DNA of 64,000 bases, taken from positions 62,001 through 126,000 of the forward strand of contig JBFWWP010000001.1 in the NCBI GenBank assembly GCA_050246115.1. The letters run 5' to 3'. Each line of letters begins with the position of its first letter. The first letter of the stretch is position 1. Position numbers and translations under genes: made by a program. The notes below the pieces were generated by a model. The model was not told the DNA's origin and ran no database searches. It saw nothing but the letters and a program-made list of their open reading frames with translations. Below are positions 36,988 through 45,068 of this stretch, piece after piece. The stretch is from JBFWWP01 sp050246115 (GTDB lineage: Bacteria; Planctomycetota; UBA8108; UBA1146; JAJFFE01).

Positions 36988-37722
36988 ATGAACCGATCGC
37001 TCGACGCGAAACCCAGGCAAGCGCTCGACCCGGTCGAGATCCCGCGCTTTACGGCGGCCGGCGTGGCGCAGGGTGCACTGACGTTCACCCCAGGGGAGGT
37101 TTCCAACTACCCGAACGCTGCTCTCCTCAAGGAGGCCGTCCGGCGTCACATGGGTCGGCAGCGCCGCGGAACCGCAAGCACCAGGACCCGGGGTGAGATC
37201 GCTGGTACGAATCGGAAACCGTGGAAACAAAAGGGGACCGGTCGCGCTCGGGCTGGCACGCGCAAGTCGCCGATCTGGCGCGGCGGCGGAACGGTGTTCG
37301 GCCCGACTCCGCGCTCGTACGACTACGAACTGCCCAAGCGACAGCGCCGACTGGCAGTGCGGCATGCTTTGCTGAGCAAGTTGCTGGACGGAGAGACGCG
37401 AGTCATCGCTGCGCTCCCCACGGATCGGCGCACCCGCGGGCTGGCTCAGTTCATGGAGCGCGTCGGTGTGAAGGGCTCTTGCCTCATCGGCTTCCACGAC
37501 GACCTCGACCGCGAGCAAGTCCAGAACCTCGTGCTCGCGTGTCGCAACTTGGTCAAAGTGCAGGTCCTCCCCGTGAAGGACTTCAACGTGCTCGCCCTGC
37601 TGAAGCATCGCGAGTTGTTGCTGACCGAGGGAGCTTTGCGGCAGATTCAGCAGTCCGAGTCGTCCGTTGGCGATGAACTCGGCTCGAAACAACGCTCCGC
37701 TTTGAGAGGGGCGACCGCATGA
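36988..37722 (+). CDS. rplD: 50S ribosomal protein uL4
   Basis: uL4 lines the peptide exit tunnel and in E. coli also represses the S10 operon. The 244-residue protein includes the RRGTASTRTRGEIAGTNRKPWKQKGTGRARAG loop near 54-85 and GGGTVFGPTPRSYDYELPK near 94-112. It has about 20 more N-terminal and 20 more C-terminal residues than usual. The ATG at 36988 follows rplC by one base; its stop overlaps rplW (ATGA). Confidence 0.96.
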   Translation: MNRSLDAKPRQALDPVEIPRFTAAGVAQGALTFTPGEVSNYPNAALLKEAVRRHMGRQRRGTASTRTRGEIAGTNRKPWKQKGTGRARAGTRKSPIWRGGGTVFGPTPRSYDYELPKRQRRLAVRHALLSKLLDGETRVIAALPTDRRTRGLAQFMERVGVKGSCLIGFHDDLDREQVQNLVLACRNLVKVQVLPVKDFNVLALLKHRELLLTEGALRQIQQSESSVGDELGSKQRSALRGATA

Positions 37723-38000
37723 AAGACTCCAGGTTGATCGTGCTGAGTCCCGTCGTGACCGAGAAGAGCACCGAGGTCACCGATCAGTGCAACGCCTACA
37801 CGTTCAAGGTTGCGACGGACTCGAATCGAATCGAGATCAAGCGCGCGATCGAGGACCTCTTCGATGTCAAAGTCAAGAAGGTCAATACGCTGTCGCAGGG
37901 CGGTAAATCAAAGCGCTTCGGACGCAACGTCGGAGTCACGCGAGGCTACAAGAAAGCCGTTGTCACGCTGCTGCCCGGTTACAAGATCGACGTCTTCTAG
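37719..38000 (+). CDS. rplW: 50S ribosomal protein uL23
   Basis: uL23 (93 residues, normal) sits at the tunnel exit and docks trigger factor and SRP. The SPVVTEKSTEVTDQCNAYTFKVA start, the EDLFDVKVKKVNTL middle and the extension loop with GRNVGVTRGYKKAVVTL are complete. It overlaps the rplD stop by four bases. Confidence 0.97.
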   Translation: MKDSRLIVLSPVVTEKSTEVTDQCNAYTFKVATDSNRIEIKRAIEDLFDVKVKKVNTLSQGGKSKRFGRNVGVTRGYKKAVVTLLPGYKIDVF

Positions 38001-38033
38001 TGAACCCGTCCCCGAGGAGTTAGGGCAAGCCAA

Positions 38034-38867
38034 ATGGGTATCAGGAAGTACAAGCCAACGACCGCCGGCAGGCGGGGAGCGTCGGTTGCCGACTTCGCGG
38101 AGATCACGCGTACGGAGCCGGAGAAGTCGCTGTGTGAGCGCATCAAGCGGACTGGCGGGCGCAACAACCACGGCCATGTCACCAGCCGTTTCCGCGGCGG
38201 CGGTCACCGCAAACTCTATCGGATCATCGACTTTCGGCGCGACAAGGACGGTGTTCCGGCCAAGGTCGCCCACATCGAGTACGATCCCAACCGCAGCGCT
38301 CGCATTGCGTTGCTGCACTACCGCGATGGCGAGAAGCGCTACATTCTGTGCCCGAAGGGCTTGGTCGTAGGCGCGACCGTCGAGTCCGGAGATGTGGTCG
38401 AGCCGCGCGCCGGAAACGCGACGCAGATTCGCAACATCCCGACGGGCTTGCCGCTGCACAACATCGAGCTTCGCCCCGGCGGCGGTTCGAAGCTGGTCCG
38501 TTCCGCAGGCACTTCGGCGCAACTCCTGGCCAAAGAGGGCACCTATGCGGTGATCGCACTGCCGTCTGGCGAAGTCCGCAAGATCCACATGAACTGCCGG
38601 GCCACGATCGGTGAAGTCGGGAACGAGGATCATTCCCTGATCAAGCTCGGGAAAGCCGGGCGCTCGCGCTGGAAGGGGCGTCGGCCCCACGTCCGGGGTG
38701 TCGCGCAGAACCCGGTCTCCCACCCGATGGGCGGGGGCGAGGGCCGGTCGTCGGGTGGACGTCACCCCTGTTCGCCCAGTGGGGTTCTCTCCAAGGGTGG
38801 GAAGACTCGCAAAGTTCGGAAGGCGAGCACCGCCTTCATCATTCGCCGACGCAAGAAGAGGAAGTAG
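38034..38867 (+). CDS. rplB: 50S ribosomal protein uL2
   Basis: uL2 (277 residues, normal) is essential for subunit joining and peptidyl transfer. The blocks GRNNHGHVTSRFRGGGHRKLYRIIDF near 42-67, AGTSAQLLAKEGTYAVIALPSGEVRKI near 159-185 and the conserved histidine-containing NPVSHPMGGGEGRSSGGRHPCSPSG near 224-248 are present. The start has GAGGAG about 15 bases upstream. Confidence 0.98.
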   Translation: MGIRKYKPTTAGRRGASVADFAEITRTEPEKSLCERIKRTGGRNNHGHVTSRFRGGGHRKLYRIIDFRRDKDGVPAKVAHIEYDPNRSARIALLHYRDGEKRYILCPKGLVVGATVESGDVVEPRAGNATQIRNIPTGLPLHNIELRPGGGSKLVRSAGTSAQLLAKEGTYAVIALPSGEVRKIHMNCRATIGEVGNEDHSLIKLGKAGRSRWKGRRPHVRGVAQNPVSHPMGGGEGRSSGGRHPCSPSGVLSKGGKTRKVRKASTAFIIRRRKKRK

Positions 38868-38878
38868 CAAGTGATCCG

Positions 38879-39148
38879 ATGAGTAGATCGCTGAAGAAGG
38901 GCCCTCACGTCGACGTGAAGCTCCTCCGCAAGATCATGGTCCAGAAGGACCAAGGAGCCAACGAGCCGATCAAGACCTGGGCCCGGGCCTGCACCGTGAT
39001 TCCCGAGTTCGTGAACCACACGTTCATGGTTCACAACGGCAAGGAGTTCAAGAAGGTCTTCGTGACAGAGAACATGGTCGGCCACAAGTTGGGCGAGTTC
39101 TCTCCGACGCGAACCTTCAAGGGGCACGCCGGTCAGAAGAAGAAGTAG
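38879..39148 (+). CDS. rpsS: 30S ribosomal protein uS19
   Basis: uS19 (89 residues, normal) is in the 30S head near the A-site tRNA. It begins with MSRSLKKGPHVDVKLL and contains VIPEFVNHTFMVHNGKEF near 38-55 and VGHKLGEFSPTRTFKGHAG near 65-83. It starts 11 bases after rplB. Confidence 0.98.
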   Translation: MSRSLKKGPHVDVKLLRKIMVQKDQGANEPIKTWARACTVIPEFVNHTFMVHNGKEFKKVFVTENMVGHKLGEFSPTRTFKGHAGQKKK

Positions 39149-39220
39149 CGCTAGCGGTACGGGGCTGGGTCAGAGTCAGCATGCAGCGGTCGGTTCGAGA
39201 CCAAGTGGAGAGATACGAAC

Positions 39221-39601
39221 ATGGCGAATGTGTTCAAGGCCTGTCACCGCTATGCGCGGATCACGCCCCGGAAGGCGCGGTACGTGATGGACATGGTGCG
39301 CAACATGCGAGTGGAGCAAGCGCTCGACACGCTCCGCTTCAACCACAGGCGAGCAGCTCCGATGATCGCCAAAGTCATCCACTCGGCCATGGCCAATGCC
39401 GTGCAAGAGGGCGGTGTCCAGTCTGAAACCCTCGTGATCGCGCGTGCCTGGGTGGACGAGGGTCCTACCGGGAAGCGCTTCCGGCCGCGAGCGCGCGGGA
39501 TGGCCTATCCGATTCTCAAGCGAACTTCGCACCTCAACATCGAGGTGGTCGAGCAGCCAGCCGACAAGCGCGCCAAAAAAGCCGCTCGGGCACAGGACTA
39601 A
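39221..39601 (+). CDS. rplV: 50S ribosomal protein uL22
   Basis: uL22 (126 residues) is one of the tunnel-wall proteins whose beta-hairpin contacts macrolides. The ARITPRKARYVMDMVRN start near 11-26 and the loop region ARAWVDEGPTGKRFRPRARGMAYPILKRTSHLNI near 77-109 are intact. A 72-base gap separates it from rpsS. Confidence 0.97.
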   Translation: MANVFKACHRYARITPRKARYVMDMVRNMRVEQALDTLRFNHRRAAPMIAKVIHSAMANAVQEGGVQSETLVIARAWVDEGPTGKRFRPRARGMAYPILKRTSHLNIEVVEQPADKRAKKAARAQD

Positions 39602-39617
39602 GAGGAGCGAAGCGAGT

Positions 39618-40301
39618 ATGGGTCAGAAAGTACTGCCGGTTGGGATTCGGATCGGAATCACTCAAGATTGGTCTTCGCGCTGGTACGCGAACAAGAAGAC
39701 CTTCGGTGCGTTCCTGGTCGAAGACCAGAAGATTCGCCGGCACATCAAGGATCACTATGCGAGCGCCGGCATTCCCAAGGTCGAGATCCAGCGTGAAGGG
39801 AAGAGCGAGGGGTACAAGGTCACCGTTACCTTGCACGCGGCTCGTCCTGGCGTGGTCATCGGCCGCAAGGGCGCCCGTGTCGATCAGCTGAAGGAAGAGC
39901 TCGAGAAGATCACCAAAGAAGAGGTCCAGCTCGACATTCAGGAGGTCACCGACCCCGACACGAACGCGCAGCTCGTCGCCGAAGGAGTTGCCGAGCAGCT
40001 GGCGAAACGGGCGGCTTTTCGGCGCGTGCTCAAGAACACCATTCGAGGCGTTCGAGAGCGGGGGGCTCTGGGCGTGAAGGTCATGGTGGCGGGGCGTCTC
40101 GGCGGAGCCGAGATCGCGCGCACCGAGTTTGCCACCGAGGGTAAGATCCCTCTCTCCACCCTCCGCGCCGACATTCAGTACGGCTTTGCCGAAGCGAAGA
40201 CGACTTACGGCATCATCGGAGTCAAAGTTTGGGTCTACAAGGGCGAGGTGTTCGCTCGGAAGGATGGGGGCAAACATGGCCCTGATGCCCAAGCGGGTTA
40301 A
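39618..40301 (+). CDS. rpsC: 30S ribosomal protein uS3
   Basis: uS3 helps form the mRNA entry channel and has helicase activity. The 227-residue protein has the start MGQKVLPVGIRIGI, the KH-type motif PGVVIGRKGARVDQLKEEL near 76-95, and the C-terminal GVKVMVAGRLGGAEIARTE near 152-170. The ATG at 39618 is preceded by AAGAGGAGCG. Its last 26 bases overlap the start of rplP in another frame, an unusual degree of overlap here. Confidence 0.97.
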   Translation: MGQKVLPVGIRIGITQDWSSRWYANKKTFGAFLVEDQKIRRHIKDHYASAGIPKVEIQREGKSEGYKVTVTLHAARPGVVIGRKGARVDQLKEELEKITKEEVQLDIQEVTDPDTNAQLVAEGVAEQLAKRAAFRRVLKNTIRGVRERGALGVKVMVAGRLGGAEIARTEFATEGKIPLSTLRADIQYGFAEAKTTYGIIGVKVWVYKGEVFARKDGGKHGPDAQAG

Positions 40302-40695
40302 ACGCCGCAAAGTCCACCGGGGTCGGATCCGAGGCGAAGCGACCCGCGGAAACTACGTCGCCTACGGCGAGTTCGGGATCGTATCGACGCAGCCGGGGTG
40401 GATCTCGGCGCGGCAGATCGAGGCCGGTCGAATCGCGGCCAACCACTTCCTGGCTGGCGACGGCAAGGTGCTGATCCGGATCTTCCCGAGCAAGCCCATC
40501 ACGGGCCGTCCCGCAGAGACCCGAATGGGTAAAGGTAAGGGCGAGCCCGAGTTCTACGCGGCGGTCGTGAAGCCCGGTACCGTGATGTACGAGATCATCG
40601 GCGCGCCCGAGGGCCGCGCCCGCACGGCTCTGAACCGCATCGCCCACAAGATGCCCGTGCGCACGCGCATGGTCGCGAGGAGGCCAAAGGTATGA
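40276..40695 (+). CDS. rplP: 50S ribosomal protein uL16
   Basis: uL16 (139 residues) contributes to the A-site and aminoacyl-tRNA position. It starts MALMPKRVKRRKVHRGR and contains GWISARQIEAGRIAANHFL near 41-59 and RIFPSKPITGRPAETRMGKGKGEPEFYAAVVKPG near 68-101. The ATG at 40276 overlaps rpsC by 26 bases; the inner ATG at 40285 would still overlap. GGATGGGGG just before supports the first. Confidence 0.97.
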   Translation: MALMPKRVKRRKVHRGRIRGEATRGNYVAYGEFGIVSTQPGWISARQIEAGRIAANHFLAGDGKVLIRIFPSKPITGRPAETRMGKGKGEPEFYAAVVKPGTVMYEIIGAPEGRARTALNRIAHKMPVRTRMVARRPKV

Positions 40696-40907
40696 CCACC
40701 AAGGTTTCCGAGTTGCGCGAACTCGGCGTTGCCGATCTCAACGCCGAGATCAAAAAGGCGCGGGAGAAGCTGTTCAAGTTTCGTTTCCATTCGAAGAACG
40801 AAGACATGCAGCGGGCTGGCGACATTCGCTCGCTGCGCCGCCATATCGCCCGCGTCAATACGGTGTTGCGGGAACGTGCGCTCAAGGCCGCGGACCGCAA
40901 GGAGTAG
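40692..40907 (+). CDS. rpmC: 50S ribosomal protein uL29
   Basis: uL29 (71 residues) sits near the tunnel exit. It has the typical two-helix form with SELRELGVADLNAEIKKAREKLFKFRF near 5-31 and IRRHIARVNTVLRERAL-like end. Its start overlaps the rplP stop (ATGA). Confidence 0.96.
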   Translation: MTTKVSELRELGVADLNAEIKKAREKLFKFRFHSKNEDMQRAGDIRSLRRHIARVNTVLRERALKAADRKE

Positions 40908-40911
40908 TAAC

Positions 40912-41199
40912 ATGGCGACCTATGACCGGGGTACTGTGAGAGGCGTCGTCGTCAGCGACAAGATGGACAAGACCATCGTCGTGCGAATCGAACGTCTCGT
41001 CCTGCACCCGAAGTACAAGAAGTTCGTGCGATCGCACACCAAGTACTACGCGCACGATGAAGAGAACGAAGCCCATGTCGGCGACGTCGTCGACATCTCG
41101 CAGACGCACCCGATCTCGAAGAGTAAGCGGTGGCGTCTCCGCGAAGTCGTCCAGGCCGCACCCGAGGCCGTTGCGTTCGACCGGGAGGCTGGCCAATGA
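40912..41199 (+). CDS. rpsQ: 30S ribosomal protein uS17
   Basis: uS17 (95 residues) is an early-binding 30S protein. The core GVVVSDKMDKTIVVRIERLVLHPKYKKFVRSHTKYYAHDEEN near 11-52 and the DVVDISQTHPISKSKRWRL segment near 58-76 are standard, with a short extra tail. Its stop overlaps rplN (ATGA), so the two are coupled. Confidence 0.97.
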   Translation: MATYDRGTVRGVVVSDKMDKTIVVRIERLVLHPKYKKFVRSHTKYYAHDEENEAHVGDVVDISQTHPISKSKRWRLREVVQAAPEAVAFDREAGQ

Positions 41200-41564
41200 T
41201 CCAGATGCAAACCCGCTTGGATGTCGCCGACAACTCCGGCGCCAAGCGTGTCATGTGTATCAAGGTCCTGGGGGGCACGGGGCGCCGCTATGCCACACTG
41301 GGCGACACCATCGTCTGCTCGGTGAAGAAGGCCTTGCCGACGAGCGAGATCAAGCAGGGCGATGTGGTCAAGGGTGTGATCGTGCGTACGAAGCACGCCA
41401 TTCGCCGACCGGACGGTTCCTACGTCCGATTCGACAAGAACGCCATCGTGCTGATCGACAAAGACAACAACCCACGCGGGACACGGATCTTCGGCGCCGT
41501 GGCGCGTGAGCTGCGCCAGAAGAACTTCATGAAGATCGTCTCGTTGGCGCCCGAAGTCGTCTAG
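41196..41564 (+). CDS. rplN: 50S ribosomal protein uL14
   Basis: uL14 (122 residues, normal) lies at the subunit interface. It begins MIQMQTRLDVADNSGAKRVMCIKVLGG and contains VVKGVIVRTKHAIRRPDGSYVRFDKNA near 58-84 and the end ELRQKNFMKIVSLAPEVV. It overlaps the end of rpsQ by four bases. Confidence 0.98.
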   Translation: MIQMQTRLDVADNSGAKRVMCIKVLGGTGRRYATLGDTIVCSVKKALPTSEIKQGDVVKGVIVRTKHAIRRPDGSYVRFDKNAIVLIDKDNNPRGTRIFGAVARELRQKNFMKIVSLAPEVV

Positions 41565-41586
41565 GACACCGGAAGGTCTGAAGCTG

Positions 41587-41895
41587 ATGCGGCGTTTGAA
41601 GAGCGGAGATGTCGTCCAAGTCATCGCGGGCGACGACAAGGGCAAGCGTGGCAAGGTACTGCGAGTGGACGTCTCGGCGCAGCACGTCGTCGTCCAGGGT
41701 ATCAACCTGGTGTACCGCCACATGCGGCGTAGTCAGAAGTACCCCCAAGGGGGGAGAATCCAGAAGGAAGCTCCGGTCCACATTTCGAATGTCATGCTGT
41801 TCAGCGAGGATGAAGGTCGGCCAGTGAGGCTGCGTGTCCGCGCGGAGGGTGACCGGCGTATTCGAGTTTCGGCCCGCAGCGGCAAGCCGATCTGA
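41587..41895 (+). CDS. rplX: 50S ribosomal protein uL24
   Basis: uL24 (102 residues) is an assembly initiator with a KOW motif: LKSGDVVQVIAGDDKGKRGKVLRVD near 3-27. The remainder, with MRRSQKYPQGGRIQKEAPVHISNVML near 47-72, is typical. It starts 22 bases after rplN. Confidence 0.97.
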   Translation: MRRLKSGDVVQVIAGDDKGKRGKVLRVDVSAQHVVVQGINLVYRHMRRSQKYPQGGRIQKEAPVHISNVMLFSEDEGRPVRLRVRAEGDRRIRVSARSGKPI

Positions 41896-41909
41896 GAGCT
41901 AGTGCGAAC

Positions 41910-42452
41910 ATGGTGAGACTGAAACAAAAGTACGATCAAGAGATTCTGGGCCGCCTCCGAGAGCGCTTCGGAATCGAGAACGTCAACGCCGTTCCGCGGA
42001 TGACGAAGATCACCGTCAACCGTGGTGTGGGCAAGGCCACGGAGAACGCGAAGCGTCTCGAGTCTGCCCAGAAAGAGCTGGCTCTCATCACTGGCCAGGC
42101 CCCGGTGGTGACTCGGGCGCGGCAGTCGATCGCGAACTTCCGTCTTCGGGAGAACATCGGAATCGGCTGCAAGGTGACCCTGCGTGGCGCCCGGATGTAC
42201 GAGTTCTTGGATCGCTTGATCTCGATCGTGATCCCTCGAATTCGTGACTTCCGAGGGTTTTCGCGGACCGCCTTCGACGGCCGCGGCAACTACTCGATGG
42301 GGCTCGCCGATCAGATCGTGTTTCCTGAAATCAGTCTGGACGATGTCGACTTCGTCCAGGGAATGAACATCTGCATGACGATCAAGAACTCGAACGACGA
42401 GCAGTCCTTGGCGTTGCTCCAAGAGTTCGGGTTCCCGTTCAAGACGACTTAG
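41910..42452 (+). CDS. rplE: 50S ribosomal protein uL5
   Basis: uL5 (180 residues, normal) binds 5S rRNA in the central protuberance. It has NVNAVPRMTKITVNRGVG near 24-41, TGQAPVVTRARQSIANFRLREN near 64-85 and FVQGMNICMTIKNSNDEQSLALLQEFGFPF near the end. It lies 14 bases after rplX in the spc order. Confidence 0.97.
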   Translation: MVRLKQKYDQEILGRLRERFGIENVNAVPRMTKITVNRGVGKATENAKRLESAQKELALITGQAPVVTRARQSIANFRLRENIGIGCKVTLRGARMYEFLDRLISIVIPRIRDFRGFSRTAFDGRGNYSMGLADQIVFPEISLDDVDFVQGMNICMTIKNSNDEQSLALLQEFGFPFKTT

Positions 42453-42460
42453 GAGTAGCC

Positions 42461-42646
42461 TTGGCGAGGAAGTCTCTGATACTGAAGCAGCGGCGTACCC
42501 CTAAGTTCTCGACTCGGGCGTACAATCGTTGCCAGCTCTGCGGGCGGGCGCGAGCGTACTACCGCAAGTTTCAGATTTGCCGTCTGTGTTTCCGCAAGCT
42601 GGCGTCCTTTGGTCAGATCCCGGGCGTCAAGAAGGCCAGCTGGTAG
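42461..42646 (+). CDS. rpsN: 30S ribosomal protein uS14, zinc-binding type
   Basis: A 61-residue uS14 of the short zinc-ribbon type: CQLCGRARAYYRKFQICRLC near residues 24-43 gives two CxxC pairs. It begins ARKSLILKQRR and ends FGQIPGVKKASW, as in type Z S14. The start codon is TTG at 42461, directly behind AGGAGTAGCC; there is no ATG in the conserved N terminus. Confidence 0.97.
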   Translation: MARKSLILKQRRTPKFSTRAYNRCQLCGRARAYYRKFQICRLCFRKLASFGQIPGVKKASW

Positions 42647-42657
42647 GGAGTGCCCCA

Positions 42658-43059
42658 ATGTCGATGACCGATCCCGTCGCGGACCTCCTCACCCGCATTC
42701 GCAACACCAACAGCTTGGGCAAGGAAACGGTCCGGGCGCCCTACTCCAAGCTCAAGCAAGAGATCTTGAAGGTCATGGAGCGCGAGGGCTTCATCGCGGG
42801 ACACGCCGTGGAGGAGAGCAGCGACAAGAAGAAGTCGCTGGCGGTGAAGCTGAAGTACGGCCCCGACGGCGAGACCGTGATTCGCAGCATTAGCCGGGTC
42901 TCCAAGCCGGGACGGCGTGTCTTCCGCAAGAGTGCGGATCTCGAGCCGGTCCTGCGCGGAATGGGGATCCTCATCGTGTCCACGTCCCAAGGGCTCCTGA
43001 GTGACGGCGAAGCCCGTCAGCGCCGGGTGGGCGGGGAAGTCTTGTGCGAAGTCTACTAA
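42658..43059 (+). CDS. rpsH: 30S ribosomal protein uS8
   Basis: uS8 (133 residues, normal) is a primary 16S rRNA binder and in E. coli the spc repressor. It starts MSMTDPVADLLTRIRN and ends with the conserved GMGILIVSTSQGLLSDGEARQRRVGGEVLCEVY. The ATG at 42658 is preceded by GGGAGTGCCCCA; starting at 42664 would also be possible. Confidence 0.97.
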   Translation: MSMTDPVADLLTRIRNTNSLGKETVRAPYSKLKQEILKVMEREGFIAGHAVEESSDKKKSLAVKLKYGPDGETVIRSISRVSKPGRRVFRKSADLEPVLRGMGILIVSTSQGLLSDGEARQRRVGGEVLCEVY

Positions 43060-43081
43060 GTAGTTCTGGGGAGTGACGGCT

Positions 43082-43621
43082 ATGTCGAGAATAGGCTTGA
43101 AGCCCATCGCGCTTCCGCGCGGGGTGTCGGTGAAGACGGACGGTCGCAACGTCCATGTCGAAGGACCGAAGGGCAAGCTGACCTGGGAGCACCACTCACG
43201 CGTCAAGGTCGCGGTCGATGGAGGCTCCGTGAAGGTGGAGCGCCTTGGGTCCGACAAGCTGTCGCGTGCCCTTCACGGGACGACCCGTCAGTTGGTCCAG
43301 AACATGATCACCGGGGTGAGTACGGGCTTCGAACGCGCACTCGACATCGTCGGGGTCGGCTACAACGCGAAGCTCGACAAACAGAACCTGGTGCTCCAGA
43401 TTGGATTCTGTCACCCGGTGATCCTGCCGATTCCGGCAGGAGTCGTGGTCGAGGTGCCCCAGCCGACTCGCCTCGTGATCAAAGGATCCGATCGTCAGCA
43501 AGTAGGGCAGTTCTCGGCGGAGATTCGCGGGGTACGACCGCCAGAGCCTTACAAGGGCAAGGGAATCCGCTACGTCACCGAGATCGTTCGCCGCAAGCAG
43601 GCGAAGAGCCTCGGGAGCTAA
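43082..43621 (+). CDS. rplF: 50S ribosomal protein uL6
   Basis: uL6 (179 residues, normal) lies near the GTPase centre. It begins MSRIGLKPIALPRGV and contains GTTRQLVQNMITGVSTGFERALDIVGVGYNAKL near 67-99 and the end PPEPYKGKGIRYVTEIVRRKQAK. The ATG at 43082 is preferred to an in-frame GTG three codons earlier. A 190-base spacer with short GC hairpins separates it from rplR. Confidence 0.97.
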   Translation: MSRIGLKPIALPRGVSVKTDGRNVHVEGPKGKLTWEHHSRVKVAVDGGSVKVERLGSDKLSRALHGTTRQLVQNMITGVSTGFERALDIVGVGYNAKLDKQNLVLQIGFCHPVILPIPAGVVVEVPQPTRLVIKGSDRQQVGQFSAEIRGVRPPEPYKGKGIRYVTEIVRRKQAKSLGS

Positions 43622-43811
43622 GAGTCCTCCGAGGAGGCGAAAGGGGCCCCGAGTGCCCCTACGGGAACCGAGGGGGCAGCCGGGCAAGCGACTGCACTGC
43701 GGGCGGCCCCGCTTCGAGGCACGTTGGCCCGGCGGGAGCGTGTCGGTTTCGTCGGACAGTAGATTCAAGGTTGGGCGCATCAGGGTTTTGCCGTTCGGGG
43801 AGCCAAGAGAG

Positions 43812-44183
43812 ATGGATCGAAACAAAGTCAAGAACGCCAGGCGCACGCGCCGGAAGCTGCACATCCGCCGGAAGCTCCAGGGCACCAGCGAACGTCCCCG
43901 AGTCACCGTGACTCGCAGTCTTCGTCACATTTACTGCCAAGTCATCGACGACACTCAGGGGCGGACCTTGGTGAGCGCTTCGACCTTGTCCCCGGAACTC
44001 CGAGCGGAGCTTGGCACCGCGAGCGGTAGCAAGGCTGGAGCCTCGAAAGTCGGAGAACTGCTCGCGAAGAAGGCTCAAGGGCTCGGGATCACTGCCGTGG
44101 CCTTCGACCGGAATGGATACGCTTATCACGGTCGCGTGGCCGCGGTCGCGGAGGCGTTGCGCAAGGCTGGGATTCAAGTCTGA
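43812..44183 (+). CDS. rplR: 50S ribosomal protein uL18
   Basis: uL18 (123 residues, normal) binds 5S rRNA with uL5. The arginine-rich start NKVKNARRTRRKLHIRRKL, the GTSERPRVTVTRSLRHIYCQVIDD block near 23-46 and the end FDRNGYAYHGRVAAVAEALRKAGI are typical. The ATG at 43812 has AAGAGAG upstream; the frame is open further up through spacer sequence that is not conserved. Confidence 0.97.
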   Translation: MDRNKVKNARRTRRKLHIRRKLQGTSERPRVTVTRSLRHIYCQVIDDTQGRTLVSASTLSPELRAELGTASGSKAGASKVGELLAKKAQGLGITAVAFDRNGYAYHGRVAAVAEALRKAGIQV

Positions 44184-44276
44184 CCGCGCGACCGCCCGCA
44201 GGGAGCGCCGACCGCCGGTTCGTCGACCTTCGTTTCGAAGGGTGTGGCGACGGCAAACTGACAGAGGACACACGGA

Positions 44277-45068
44277 ATGGCCGACATGTCGGAGCAGAAC
44301 AACTCAAGCGGGAACGAACGTCCCGCAGCGACGCCGAGCACTGAGCAGCGCCCCCCTCGATCCGACTCGTCCGGCCCGCCTCGTCATGGCGGCGGTGGCG
44401 GCGGCGGTGGTGGACGCGGCGGCCGCGGCGGACGCGGTGGCGGTCCGGGCGGTGGCGGCTCCGGTGGCGGTGGTGGCCGCGGAGGTCGTCAAGGCGGCGG
44501 CGGGGGTCAGCAAGGCCAGGGCGGTGGCGGCCAAGGTCAGGGCGGCGAACGCGGCGGCCGTGGCGGCGGCCGCGGGGGACGCGGGCGACAAGAGGACAAC
44601 GAGCCTCGTCTCGAAGAGCGGGTCGTCCAGATCAATCGCGTCGCCACGACCGTGAAGGGCGGGCGACGCATGTCCTTCGCCGCGTTGGTCATCGTCGGCG
44701 ACAAGAAGGGCCAGGTCGGTCTCGGCTTTGGCAAGGCCAAGGAAGTCCCGAATGCGGTCGAGAAGGCGATGAAGGACGCCCGTCGTCGCCTGGCGCGGGT
44801 CTCGCTCAGCGGCCTGACGGTTCCGCACGAGGTCATGGGCCGGTTTCGCTCGTCGCGCGTGGTGCTGATCCCGGCTTCGCCGGGGACCGGCGTCATCGCG
44901 GGACCGTCCGTGCGGGCCGTGCTCGAGTGCGTCGGGGTGCAAGACATCCTGACCAAGAACTACGGGAGCACGAACGCGTTGAACGTGGTCAAAGCCACCC
45001 TGGAAGGTCTGACTGCGCTCCGTGCTCGTGAAACCGTCGCGAAGCTGAGGGGAGTGTCGCTCGCATGA
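44277..45068 (+). CDS. rpsE: 30S ribosomal protein uS5 with Gly/Arg-rich N-terminal extension
   Basis: uS5 acts in translational accuracy at the mRNA entry site. The conserved part begins near residue 111 (LEERVVQINRVATTVKGGRR), with FAALVIVGDKKGQVGLGFGKAKEVPNA near 137-163 and the C-terminal ILTKNYGSTNALNVVKATL. Before it lie about 105 extra residues, mostly glycine with arginine and glutamine (runs of GG, GRGG and GGQ), roughly 40-105. This makes the protein 263 residues against about 165 normally. The ATG at 44277 has AGAGGACACACGG upstream. No start codon nearer the core has a better site. rplO overlaps its stop (ATGA). Confidence 0.95.
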   Translation: MADMSEQNNSSGNERPAATPSTEQRPPRSDSSGPPRHGGGGGGGGGRGGRGGRGGGPGGGGSGGGGGRGGRQGGGGGQQGQGGGGQGQGGERGGRGGGRGGRGRQEDNEPRLEERVVQINRVATTVKGGRRMSFAALVIVGDKKGQVGLGFGKAKEVPNAVEKAMKDARRRLARVSLSGLTVPHEVMGRFRSSRVVLIPASPGTGVIAGPSVRAVLECVGVQDILTKNYGSTNALNVVKATLEGLTALRARETVAKLRGVSLA

